Notes: a model not told the origin generated them from the letters alone. Counted from the first letter of the stretch, positions 1 through 6,379 are shown. The stretch: 8,600 bases of DNA from JBBTWV01 sp038062615 (GCA_038062615.1 JBBTWV010000073.1:1-8600), one strand, 5' to 3'. Made by a program: numbers and translations.

Positions 1-1
1 T

Positions 2-49
2 AAAAAAACAACAAGGGATTTAAAAAAGTATGACCCAATAATTATATGA
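2..49 (+). CDS. C-terminal tail of an upstream gene, probably NeuB-type nonulosonate synthase (partial)
   Basis: Frame 2 is open from the left edge and reads KKTTRDLKKYDPIII before a TGA at 47-49. The other two + frames stop early (TAA at 1-3 and TAA at 21-23), so this is the only frame in which a gene can run into the window and reach the next start. The TGA overlaps the next gene's ATG as ATGA, the same junction used at 3102-3105 and 8576-8579. NeuB, LegI and PseI synthases commonly end, after their SAF (antifreeze-like) domain, with a stretch of the type 'GKk..rDikkdepI', which this tail resembles. Such an enzyme would condense PEP with the sugar released by the neighbouring epimerase. The stop and overlap are seen directly; the family call rests on 15 residues plus context and is tentative. 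Confidence 0.5.
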   Translation, partial: KKTTRDLKKYDPIII

Positions 50-1197
50 AGCACAAGCGGAAAATTTGTTTTGTCATCACCTCTAAAATCCATTACGGCC
101 GGAGTAAGCTGATTTTAGAAGAACTTCGAAAGCGCTCTGACGTGGAGCTGCAGATTGTGGTTGCGGCCTCCGCGCTTTTGGAGATGCACGGCAACGTGCT
201 AGAGGACATGGAGCGCGACGGGTTTGCGGTCAACGATAAAATTGTGATGACGTTAGAAGGCGGGAACACGGTTGCCATGGCAAAAACCGCCGGAATAGGC
301 ATTATGGAATTTGCGACCGCGTTTGACAACCTGCTGCCGGATATCGTGGTGGTGCGCGGCGACCGGTACGAGGTTTTATCGGCAGCAGTGGCTGCGTCAT
401 ACCTCAACATTTTGGTTGCGCATGTTGAGGGCGGGGATATAACTGGTACCATTGATGAGAGCGTTCGGCACGCCATTACCAAGCTTGCGCACATTCACTT
501 TCCGACAAACGAGATCTCAAAGAGCCGTATCATCCGCATGGGAGAAAACCCGCGGTACGTGTTTAACGTCGGCTCTTCGGATATAGAGTTTGTGTCAAAG
601 AACACGTTCAAGGTTTCTGAAAAACTCATCAACTACCTTGGGGTTGGCGATGTCATTGATATTGACAAGCCCTACCTGATGGCCATGCAGCATCCCGTGA
701 CGAGCGAAGTCAGAATGAACCGCGCCAACATTACCGCAACACTGGCGGCAGTACACGAGCTTGGCGTGCCGACCATTTGGTTTTGGCCGAATGTGGATGC
801 GGGCACAGATGAGATTTCAAAAGGCATCCGCATATTCCGCGAAGTGCACAATCCAAAACACATGCGGTTTTTAAAATACCTGCCGCCGGAGCAGTTTATC
901 GGTTTGCTTAAAAGAGCGGCATGCTTGGTCGGAAATTCATCATCAGGCATCAAAGAGTGCTCGTACCTCGGCGTGCCTGTGGTTAATATCGGCACGCGCC
1001 AAGCAGGCAGAATGCGCGCGGGGAACGTCATAGATGTTGAATACGACAAGGCCGCAATCAAGCGTGCGGTCAAGCGCCAGCTTGCGCACGGTCCGTACAA
1101 GCCATCGGCCATGTACTTCAAAAAGGGTACCAGCAAAAAGATCGCCCAGATTCTTGCGAAGGCGCGGCCGCGTTCGCAGAAACAATTTATTGACTGA
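46..1197 (+). CDS. neuC: UDP-N-acetylglucosamine 2-epimerase, hydrolysing (NeuC/LegG type)
   Basis: The 383-residue protein has the usual length of a hydrolysing NDP-sugar 2-epimerase with two Rossmann-like halves (GT-B-like fold). NeuC releases ManNAc and UDP from UDP-GlcNAc; the related LegG releases the 2,4-diacetamido sugar that leads to legionaminic acid. Visible hallmarks are GDRYE at residues 105-109, HVEGGD at 126-131 followed by DESVRH at 137-142, MQHPVT at 214-219 with the conserved His216, and the nucleotide-binding NSSSGIKE (297-304) and NIGTRQAGR (314-322). Asp106, Glu128, Glu138 and His216 are the likely counterparts of the acidic and histidine catalytic residues of WecB-type epimerases. 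The ATG overlaps the upstream stop as ATGA, with no clear ribosome binding site. The cytosolic product would feed a NeuB-type synthase. Sequence alone does not decide between UDP-GlcNAc and a bacillosamine-type substrate; WecB (non-hydrolysing) is less likely because the GGDxxGxxDExxRH and NIGxRQxGR patterns are NeuC-like. Confidence 0.9.
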   Translation: MKHKRKICFVITSKIHYGRSKLILEELRKRSDVELQIVVAASALLEMHGNVLEDMERDGFAVNDKIVMTLEGGNTVAMAKTAGIGIMEFATAFDNLLPDIVVVRGDRYEVLSAAVAASYLNILVAHVEGGDITGTIDESVRHAITKLAHIHFPTNEISKSRIIRMGENPRYVFNVGSSDIEFVSKNTFKVSEKLINYLGVGDVIDIDKPYLMAMQHPVTSEVRMNRANITATLAAVHELGVPTIWFWPNVDAGTDEISKGIRIFREVHNPKHMRFLKYLPPEQFIGLLKRAACLVGNSSSGIKECSYLGVPVVNIGTRQAGRMRAGNVIDVEYDKAAIKRAVKRQLAHGPYKPSAMYFKKGTSKKIAQILAKARPRSQKQFID

Positions 1198-1199
1198 GT

Positions 1200-1535
1200 A
1201 TGATAGGCGTTGACATTATTTCGATAGAACGGTTCGCGAAGATAGGAGAAGGCGACTATAAGCACTGGTCAAAATTTTTTTCCAGACGGGAGTGGAAGTA
1301 CGCGTTCGGAAAACCAGATCCGCACCGGTCGTTAGCCGGCATCTACGCCGCAAAAGAAGCAGTTATGAAAGCAGTGGGGGGTAAGGTGATGGAACGAGCC
1401 GATAGAATTGAGATCACGCACGCTCCAGACGGCAAGCCATTGGCCAAGATAGATAAAGAGGAGTCCCGCGCGGTCCACGTGAGCATCAGCCATACCAACG
1501 ATATTGCTGTGGCAGTTGCTATCCAATATGAATGA
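1200..1535 (+). CDS. acpS: holo-[acyl-carrier-protein] synthase, 4'-phosphopantetheinyl transferase
   Basis: The 111-residue protein is slightly short of the typical AcpS length of about 120. AcpS moves the 4'-phosphopantetheine arm from CoA to the conserved serine of an acyl carrier protein, with Mg2+. The N-terminal GVDIISIERF (3-12) carries the metal-binding Asp5; the second signature AAKEAVMKAVGG (50-61) carries the metal-binding Glu53; and SISHTNDIAVAVA (95-107) matches the C-terminal 'SISH...A.A.A' strand of the family. The ATG lies two bases after the neuC stop, and MIGVDI is the normal N-terminus, so the start is secure. The obvious local partner is the acyl carrier protein at 3863-4108. 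It is unclear whether this is the only AcpS of the genome or a copy dedicated to this cluster. The last codons overlap the fkbH-like gene by 8 bases. Confidence 0.93.
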   Translation: MIGVDIISIERFAKIGEGDYKHWSKFFSRREWKYAFGKPDPHRSLAGIYAAKEAVMKAVGGKVMERADRIEITHAPDGKPLAKIDKEESRAVHVSISHTNDIAVAVAIQYE

Positions 1536-3105
1536 CAAGACATATAATGTAGCGCTGCTCTCCAACTTCACCATCAAGGGCTTGGATGAGCAATTAAAAA
1601 AGTCCGCAAAGCGGTACGGTGTTAGCATTGGCACTTACCTGGGAGAGTACGGCCAGTGGCAACAGGAGATTTTAGGCGAGAAGCTGTACCAGCTCAACCC
1701 GGATATGGTGTACGTGGTTGTTGATTTTGAGGACGTGGACAGTCAAGTAGGAATGATTGACCAGCTTGCTTTGAAAACGAACGCAAAAATTGTTGTTTGC
1801 AATAAAGTTTTTGAATCTGGTTTGTCATCAAACGTCAATAACGCGCTTAATGAGCGATTCAAGGACAATCCGCAAATACGGGTGTTCGATTTTAATACAT
1901 GGCTTGAATCAATCGGGAAAGAAAAGCACTGGAACACCAAGTACCGCGAGCTTGGAGATATGCGCCTTGCCCCTGCCGCGTTTCCCCAATTCGCTAACGA
2001 ACTCGCGGCCTACCTTGTCCCGCTTGCAGGCAAAACCAAAAAGTGCTTGGTGCTCGATTTGGACAATGTTCTTTGGGGGCGCATTGTCGGCGAGGATGGG
2101 ATCCAGGGAATTGCTCTCGGTCCAGAGGGCGAGGGAAAGCCATTCTACGAATTCCAGAAGTATGTCAAGACCCTGCAGGAGCGTGGCGTGATTCTCGCCA
2201 TTGCGAGTAGTAATAACGAGGCTGACGTCAAAGAAGTTTTTGAAAAGCATGAGCACATGGTGTTGCGCGAGGATAATTTTGCGTCAATCCGCGCAAACTG
2301 GAACAATAAGGCGCAGAATATCCAGGAAATTGCAGAGGAGCTCAACATTGGGTTAGATAGTCTGGTGTTCATGGATGATGACCCGCGCAACCGGGAGTTG
2401 GTCCGTGAATCAATCCCAGAGGTTGCCGTGATTGAGATGCCTACTGACCCTAGGGAGTACGCCAAAACACTTGCGGAGTACAAAGGTTTTACGTCATTTG
2501 GGGTAACCGAAGAAGACAAAAAGCGCGCAGCAATGTATGCTGACGAAAAGAAGCGGCGTTCGTTCAAAGAAGCATCAATTGATATGGATAGCTTTTTGAG
2601 GGGTTTAGGGATCGCCATCACTATGCAGCCGGTGTCGGATGCGTCAATTGCGCGCGCCGCGCAATTGACGCAGAAGACGAATCAGTTTAACCTTACCACA
2701 CACCGGTACCAAGAAGAGGATATACGGGATATGCTCACGCAGGGGTTTGCGATGTGGATACTGGACGTGAAAGACAAGTTTGGCGACTATGGTCTCACGG
2801 GGCTTGCTGTTGCGTGCGATGCGGGCGAATACTGGGACATTGATACGCTGCTCTTGAGCTGCCGCGTGCTGGGCAAGCGCGTGGAAGAAGAGTTTTTCAG
2901 CTGCGTGCTGAATCAACTGAAGAGTCAAGATGCAAAGAAAGTCATCGGCACGTACATTCCTACGGCAAAGAACGGCCAGGTAAAAGATTTTTATCAGAAG
3001 TTCGGTTTCACCAAACAGCAATCAGGCGCCGGGGAGGTATGGGAGCGTGACTTGGCATCCTATGAGCATAAACCATTAGATTTCATTAGTATCACCGTCA
3101 TATGA
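1528..3105 (+). CDS. FkbH-like HAD-family protein (acyl loading onto ACP)
   Basis: From the ATG at 1528, overlapping the acpS stop by 8 bases, the protein has 525 residues; a TTG at 1504 would only add eight residues from inside acpS. Domains in order: an N-terminal domain (about 1-165, SNFTIKGL at 12-19); a HAD phosphatase core (about 170-310) with motif I LDLDNVLWG (176-184), motif II SSNN (227-230), Lys261 and motif IV FMDDDPRNRELVR (281-293); and a C-terminal GNAT-like domain with QLTQKTNQFNLTTHRY (379-394), DKFGDYGLTG (416-425), LSCRVLGKRVEE (443-454) and FYQKFGF (488-494). These are the family hallmarks. Known FkbH proteins dephosphorylate 1,3-bisphosphoglycerate and load the glyceryl unit onto an ACP in methoxymalonyl-ACP synthesis; related ones load lactate-like units. 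Neighbouring AcpS, ACP and O-methyltransferase fit that role. Which C3 unit is used here is inference. A perfect 14-bp hairpin lies inside the gene at 2641-2671. Confidence 0.9.
   Translation: MNDKTYNVALLSNFTIKGLDEQLKKSAKRYGVSIGTYLGEYGQWQQEILGEKLYQLNPDMVYVVVDFEDVDSQVGMIDQLALKTNAKIVVCNKVFESGLSSNVNNALNERFKDNPQIRVFDFNTWLESIGKEKHWNTKYRELGDMRLAPAAFPQFANELAAYLVPLAGKTKKCLVLDLDNVLWGRIVGEDGIQGIALGPEGEGKPFYEFQKYVKTLQERGVILAIASSNNEADVKEVFEKHEHMVLREDNFASIRANWNNKAQNIQEIAEELNIGLDSLVFMDDDPRNRELVRESIPEVAVIEMPTDPREYAKTLAEYKGFTSFGVTEEDKKRAAMYADEKKRRSFKEASIDMDSFLRGLGIAITMQPVSDASIARAAQLTQKTNQFNLTTHRYQEEDIRDMLTQGFAMWILDVKDKFGDYGLTGLAVACDAGEYWDIDTLLLSCRVLGKRVEEEFFSCVLNQLKSQDAKKVIGTYIPTAKNGQVKDFYQKFGFTKQQSGAGEVWERDLASYEHKPLDFISITVI
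2641..2671. repeat. Perfect inverted repeat: 14-bp arms, 3-base loop, inside the fkbH-like gene
   Basis: The left arm GCGTCAATTGCGCG (2641-2654) is the exact reverse complement of the right arm CGCGCAATTGACGC (2658-2671); the loop is CGC (2655-2657). No T-tract follows, so it does not look like an intrinsic terminator. It encodes residues 372-382 (ASIARAAQLTQ), at the entrance to the conserved NQFNLT region, so the protein sequence is under constraint, yet the codons still form a perfect stem. The symmetry is read directly; any function is unknown. Confidence 0.9.
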
Positions 3106-3863
3106 ACCACGAACGAATAGCACGCACATTCATACACATGTCAGAGGGGGAGAAAATCCACAATCAGGAGTTGGTGGTGCTCTTTAAACATGCTCCCATT
3201 CCTGAGGATGAGATCATTGCGAACCTCGGGCTGTTTTTGGGCAGAAAAAACCTCACCAGGATTCTCTGGATGGATGAACTTTACCAGAAAATTGTTACTG
3301 TCCCCGGGGTTATTATGGAATTTGGGTGCCGCTGGGGGCACAATCTTGCCCTTTTCGGGGCGTTTCGGAGCATGTATGAACCGTACAACTACAGCCGAAA
3401 AATTATAGGATTTGATACATTCAGCGGATTTAGGCCCCTCCACGAAAAAGATGCGTCAGAAGCACGGTTGAAATCCGGTGATTACAGCGTAACGCGCGGT
3501 TACGAACAGTATCTTGAAAAGTTATTGGCGCTCCATGAACAGGAGGCGCCTATCGCGCACATTAAAAAATTTGAGCTCATAAAAGGAGATGCGCCAGAAC
3601 AGTTGGAACGGTATCTTAAGGACCATCCTGAAACCATTATCTCATTGGCATATTTTGACATGGATATGTATGAGCCCACCAAAGAGTGCCTCGAGTTAAT
3701 TCGGAGCAAAGTTACCAAGGGCTCTATCATTGGGTTTGATGAGCTCGCATCAACTGTTTTCCCAGGCGAAACTACGGCGCTGGCGGAAGTATTTGGTTTG
3801 GATAAATGTCGTATCACGCGGGACCCGAAAAATTCTCTGCCGTCGTACCTCGTCATTGAATAA
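3102..3863 (+). CDS. TylF-type class I SAM-dependent O-methyltransferase
   Basis: The 253-residue protein begins at an ATGA overlap with the fkbH-like gene. The SAM-binding motif I is IMEFGCRWGHN (71-81), with the E-F-G-x-x-x-G spacing. It is followed by GFDTFSGF (103-110), YFDMDMYEPT (184-193) and IIGFDE (209-214), a set typical of the TylF/macrocin O-methyltransferase family, whose acidic residues bind a metal ion. Family members methylate hydroxyls of sugars or small polyketide-like groups using S-adenosylmethionine. Here the substrate is unknown. Its position between an FkbH-like loader and an ACP parallels FkbG, the O-methyltransferase of methoxymalonyl-ACP synthesis, so an ACP-bound hydroxyacyl group is a reasonable guess; direct methylation of a sugar is the main alternative. 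No signal peptide or membrane segment is seen, so it should be cytosolic. Confidence 0.82.
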   Translation: MNHERIARTFIHMSEGEKIHNQELVVLFKHAPIPEDEIIANLGLFLGRKNLTRILWMDELYQKIVTVPGVIMEFGCRWGHNLALFGAFRSMYEPYNYSRKIIGFDTFSGFRPLHEKDASEARLKSGDYSVTRGYEQYLEKLLALHEQEAPIAHIKKFELIKGDAPEQLERYLKDHPETIISLAYFDMDMYEPTKECLELIRSKVTKGSIIGFDELASTVFPGETTALAEVFGLDKCRITRDPKNSLPSYLVIE

Positions 3864-4108
3864 TGCGTATGACGAAAAAATTATATATATTGCTTTCTGA
3901 AATCCTTGTGATTGCGCCGGCAAGCATTACCGACGAGACCGCTCCGGAGAATACGCCGTCGTGGGATTCGTTTAATGGTCTGATGATAGCCGCGGAATTG
4001 GAAAAGGCGAGCGGTATTCAGTTTACCATGGAAGACGTTTTGTCCGTAAAAAAGGTTGCTGACATTAAAAAGATTTTAGAAAAGTATCATGTGAAGTATG
4101 AGTGCTGA
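3863..4108 (+). CDS. acyl carrier protein
   Basis: The 81-residue protein carries the phosphopantetheine site as PSWDSFNGL (32-40), with Ser36 the predicted attachment residue, followed by the acidic recognition helix IAAELEKASGIQF (42-54) and a terminal helix DIKKILEKY (67-75). Length and pattern match a free-standing ACP; the site has DSF rather than the commoner DSL. The ATG shares one base with the methyltransferase stop (TAATG); a second in-frame ATG at 3869 would remove two residues. It should be converted to holo form by the AcpS encoded at 1200-1535. There is no ketosynthase or malonyl transferase nearby, so a specialised carrier for one acyl group is more likely than the housekeeping fatty-acid ACP. 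D-alanyl carrier protein is an alternative, but no DltA, DltB or DltD partner is present. Confidence 0.88.
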   Translation: MRMTKKLYILLSEILVIAPASITDETAPENTPSWDSFNGLMIAAELEKASGIQFTMEDVLSVKKVADIKKILEKYHVKYEC

Positions 4109-4508
4109 ATGGCCAAACATTAGCGTTGGTGATGAGGCGTCTTTTGAGATCATGGTAACCGAGGACATGGTTTCGAAGTTTGTGGAAGTCAGTGGTGACG
4201 ATAATCCGCTGCACGCTGATTCGTCGTTTGCCGTGTTGAAGGGTTTTTCCAAGAAAGTTGCGCACGGCATGCTGCTGGGGTCGCTGTTTTCGCGGCTTGT
4301 GGGCAGGCACTTTTTTGGGGACGACAATTTGTATATAAGCCAGACGCTCCAGTTCCGTAAGCCGGTGCTGATTGGGGATACGGTTTTGGTCAAAGGGGTT
4401 ATTACGGACAAAATTGAATCAGCAAAAATTTTGCGCATCCGGACGACCATTGAATCAGGTGGAACTGTTGCCATAAGCGGCGAAGCGCAGGTAACACTCA
4501 TCGTATAA
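4098..4508 (+). CDS. MaoC-family (R)-specific enoyl hydratase/dehydratase
   Basis: The 136-residue protein is a single hot-dog domain of PhaJ size. The hydratase-2 signature is SGDDNPLHAD (32-41), placing the catalytic pair at Asp34 and His39 with the same five-residue spacing as in PhaJ, followed by VAHGMLLGSLFSRLVG (54-69). These enzymes add water to trans-2-enoyl thioesters to give (R)-3-hydroxyacyl thioesters, or run the reverse. Next to an ACP and a FabG-like reductase it could interconvert 3-hydroxyacyl and enoyl groups on the carrier. The start overlaps the ACP gene by 11 bases, suggesting translational coupling. Whether the thioester is on CoA or ACP cannot be read from sequence. Cytosolic; no signal peptide. 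Confidence 0.87.
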   Translation: MSAEWPNISVGDEASFEIMVTEDMVSKFVEVSGDDNPLHADSSFAVLKGFSKKVAHGMLLGSLFSRLVGRHFFGDDNLYISQTLQFRKPVLIGDTVLVKGVITDKIESAKILRIRTTIESGGTVAISGEAQVTLIV

Positions 4509-4513
4509 CATCA

Positions 4514-5275
4514 ATGCATTCTATGGGCACCCTCTCCGATAAAACCATTATTATCACCGGCGCTTCGCGCGGCATTGGCAAAGCCATTGCGTTGCATCTT
4601 GCCCAAAAAGGTGCGCATGTTTGCGTCAATTACCTCGTGAATAAGAAGCAAGCCGAGGATGTGGTTAGCGAAATCAAAAAAGCAGGAGGCAGTGCAATTG
4701 CAGCCCAGGCAGACGTCACAAGGGAAGATGAGGTGGCAGCCATGGTCAAAGAAACCACGCAAGTGTTTGGCCCGATTTTTGGAGTCGTAAATAACGCAGG
4801 AGCAGCGATCAGCCACACGCAGTTTGTTGACACGGGCTGGGAAGAGTTTGAGAAGCACTTTGCAGTGCAAATCAAAGGAGTTTACAACACCATCAAGGCC
4901 GCGCTCCCCTCAATGTTAGAGCAGAAGTCAGGTTGCATCATCAACATTGCTTCAGCCTATACCCTGGATGAGCCGCCCGCTCGGCTTGCTCCGTATATTA
5001 CCGCAAAGCAGGCTGTTGTGGGTCTGACGCGCTCACTGGCGGCTGAACTCTCAAGGCGTAACATCCGGGTGAATGTCGTATCCCCCGGGTTTACGGAAAC
5101 TGACCTAACCCGAGATTTGCCGAGGATCATGCACGAAGCAGAGGCAGCAAAAGCTCCGCATGGGCGTTTAACCACGCCGGAAGATGTTGCGCGGGAAGTG
5201 TCATTTCTTATGTCAGATGAATCAAAAACCATAACCGGAGAAAATCGTCCCGTTTCCGGCGGCAAAGATGTGTAA
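4514..5275 (+). CDS. short-chain dehydrogenase/reductase, FabG-like 3-oxoacyl-ACP reductase
   Basis: The 253-residue classical SDR has the cofactor motif TGASRGIG (15-22), ADVT (66-69), NNAG (93-96), the catalytic segment IINIAS...YITAK (142-165; Ser147, Tyr161, Lys165), NVVSPGFTETDLT (187-199) and a C-terminal ITGENRPVSGG. FabG-type enzymes reduce 3-oxoacyl-ACP with NADPH to (R)-3-hydroxyacyl-ACP. The arginine in the glycine loop (Arg19) suits NADPH. Two oddities: the catalytic Asn expected in 'vNlkGvf' is replaced by Gln119 (VQIKGVY), and the Ser-Tyr distance is 14 rather than FabG's 13 residues. The start is five bases after the hydratase stop; a second ATG at 4523 would delete three residues. 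The likely job is setting the oxidation state of the ACP-bound acyl group, but an SDR acting on a sugar or nucleotide sugar remains possible. Confidence 0.85.
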   Translation: MHSMGTLSDKTIIITGASRGIGKAIALHLAQKGAHVCVNYLVNKKQAEDVVSEIKKAGGSAIAAQADVTREDEVAAMVKETTQVFGPIFGVVNNAGAAISHTQFVDTGWEEFEKHFAVQIKGVYNTIKAALPSMLEQKSGCIINIASAYTLDEPPARLAPYITAKQAVVGLTRSLAAELSRRNIRVNVVSPGFTETDLTRDLPRIMHEAEAAKAPHGRLTTPEDVAREVSFLMSDESKTITGENRPVSGGKDV

Positions 5276-6374
5276 TACTATGCTCGCGAACGCAGTGCGA
5301 CAATTCAGAAAAGAGGATTTTCCAAAGTTCGCGGAATTCGTAAAAAAACAGTTCCACGAGAAGTATATTTTGTCAGATGAGCAGTTTTTTGAGTGGCAGT
5401 ACCGAAGCAATCCCTCCCTTGATGACTACGCGTTTTTTTTGCTGGAAAAGAACAAAGAGGTGTACGGGTATATTGGTATGGTGCCGCTTGATTACAAGAT
5501 GGGGGATAAAACGGCCCGACTCAATATGTATGCGAATCTTTTGGTGGATGAGCGCGTGCGCTCGCTCGGGCTTGGCACGCTCCTGATTAAAAGAGCAATG
5601 GAAGCAGGCAGTCCGGCCGCAATTTCCGGATACACGCCCAAGTCGTTCCCTATCTACCAAAAGCTGGGGGACTGGAGGGCGCTAGGGAATTTGTATCGGT
5701 ATATCTATGCGTTCAATCCGGACGCAGTTAAAAAATTACTGCCAGAGAATGTTCCGCTCTCCCAAGCGATGTTAGGATTGCTTCGGGGGCATATGCCTCC
5801 TCGCAATGACCGTAGCCTGTCATTTGAGCCAATCACGACATTTGATGCGTCGTTTGACGAATTCTGGAGGCGGGCCAGAGGCCGATATGCAAACACCGTG
5901 GAACGGACTGGCGCGTACCTGAACTGGCGGTATGCAAATCATCCACATTTAAAGTACGAAATGCGCGTCGCACAGAAGGATGGTCATATGGTCGGATACA
6001 TCATTTACCGGATTGAGCGTGTTGATGATTTTTCACTTGCGCGAATTGTTGATTTTGTGGGCTTGGAGCACACAGAATCAAACATCCTCCAAACGTTCAT
6101 ATCGGAAGTTGCGAATAAGGTTGACATGGTAGATTTCATGGCGAGTGGTCAGTACTATCACGAATCGCTCAAACAACTCGGTTTCTTTAACGTGTACGGA
6201 ACGCCGTTTGAGTATTTACCCATGTACTTTAACCCTGTCTCGTACTCAAAAAATTACATCAATTTTTGCGCGTGGCAACGTGATGAGTCTATTGACAAAG
6301 ACGTGTTTTATAACCATAATAATTGGTATTTAACAAGAGCGGACGGGGACCAGGATAGGCCGAACCCACACTAG
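5268..6374 (+). CDS. large GNAT-family acyltransferase of a surface-glycan cluster
   Basis: The 368-residue protein has an N-terminal GNAT domain (about 10-140): FRKEDFPKFAEF at the start, LLEKNKEVYGYIGMVPL (58-74), and motif A LLVDERVRSLGLGTLLIKRA (91-110) with the R-x-x-G-x-G acyl-thioester-binding turn. A second, divergent half (about 195-310) contains YLNWRYANHPHLKY (217-230) and another KDGHMVGYIIYR strand pair (237-248), suggesting a tandem GNAT architecture. It ends with WYLTRADGDQDRPNP (353-367), a tail I recall in other polysaccharide-cluster transferases. GNAT enzymes move an acyl group from CoA, sometimes ACP, to an amine or hydroxyl. Here it is the best candidate to transfer the acyl group built on the ACP to an amino sugar. 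Acceptor and donor are inference. The start overlaps the SDR stop by 8 bases; an ATG at 5280 would give a 4-base gap and a protein four residues shorter. Confidence 0.75.
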   Translation: MCNTMLANAVRQFRKEDFPKFAEFVKKQFHEKYILSDEQFFEWQYRSNPSLDDYAFFLLEKNKEVYGYIGMVPLDYKMGDKTARLNMYANLLVDERVRSLGLGTLLIKRAMEAGSPAAISGYTPKSFPIYQKLGDWRALGNLYRYIYAFNPDAVKKLLPENVPLSQAMLGLLRGHMPPRNDRSLSFEPITTFDASFDEFWRRARGRYANTVERTGAYLNWRYANHPHLKYEMRVAQKDGHMVGYIIYRIERVDDFSLARIVDFVGLEHTESNILQTFISEVANKVDMVDFMASGQYYHESLKQLGFFNVYGTPFEYLPMYFNPVSYSKNYINFCAWQRDESIDKDVFYNHNNWYLTRADGDQDRPNPH

Positions 6375-6379
6375 GGATT

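Noticed and set aside
1..45. Promoter or leader in the AT-rich left edge
   Set aside because: The stretch is better explained as the open tail of an upstream gene ending in an ATGA overlap; no convincing -35/-10 pair is seen.
672..1265. Antisense open frame of 197 codons opposite neuC
   Set aside because: It is the shadow of a strongly conserved gene; the translation shows no recognisable domain and it crosses the neuC/acpS junction.
1504..1530. Upstream TTG start for the fkbH-like gene
   Set aside because: It would lie deep inside acpS and add only eight residues without family similarity; ATG at 1528 gives the normal N-terminus.
2145..2621. Antisense open frame of 158 codons opposite the fkbH-like gene
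   Set aside because: Serine-rich, low-complexity translation without family motifs; the + strand carries the intact HAD domain.
2641..2671. Intrinsic terminator at the hairpin
   Set aside because: No run of T follows the stem and it lies within an intact conserved gene.
3863..4108. D-alanyl carrier protein of a dlt operon
   Set aside because: No adenylating DltA, MBOAT DltB or DltD gene is present; AcpS, FkbH and MaoC neighbours point to acyl thioester chemistry.
3863..5275. Ordinary fatty acid synthesis cluster (ACP, dehydratase, FabG)
   Set aside because: No ketosynthase, malonyl-ACP transferase or enoyl reductase is present, and FkbH, O-methyltransferase and nonulosonate genes surround the set.
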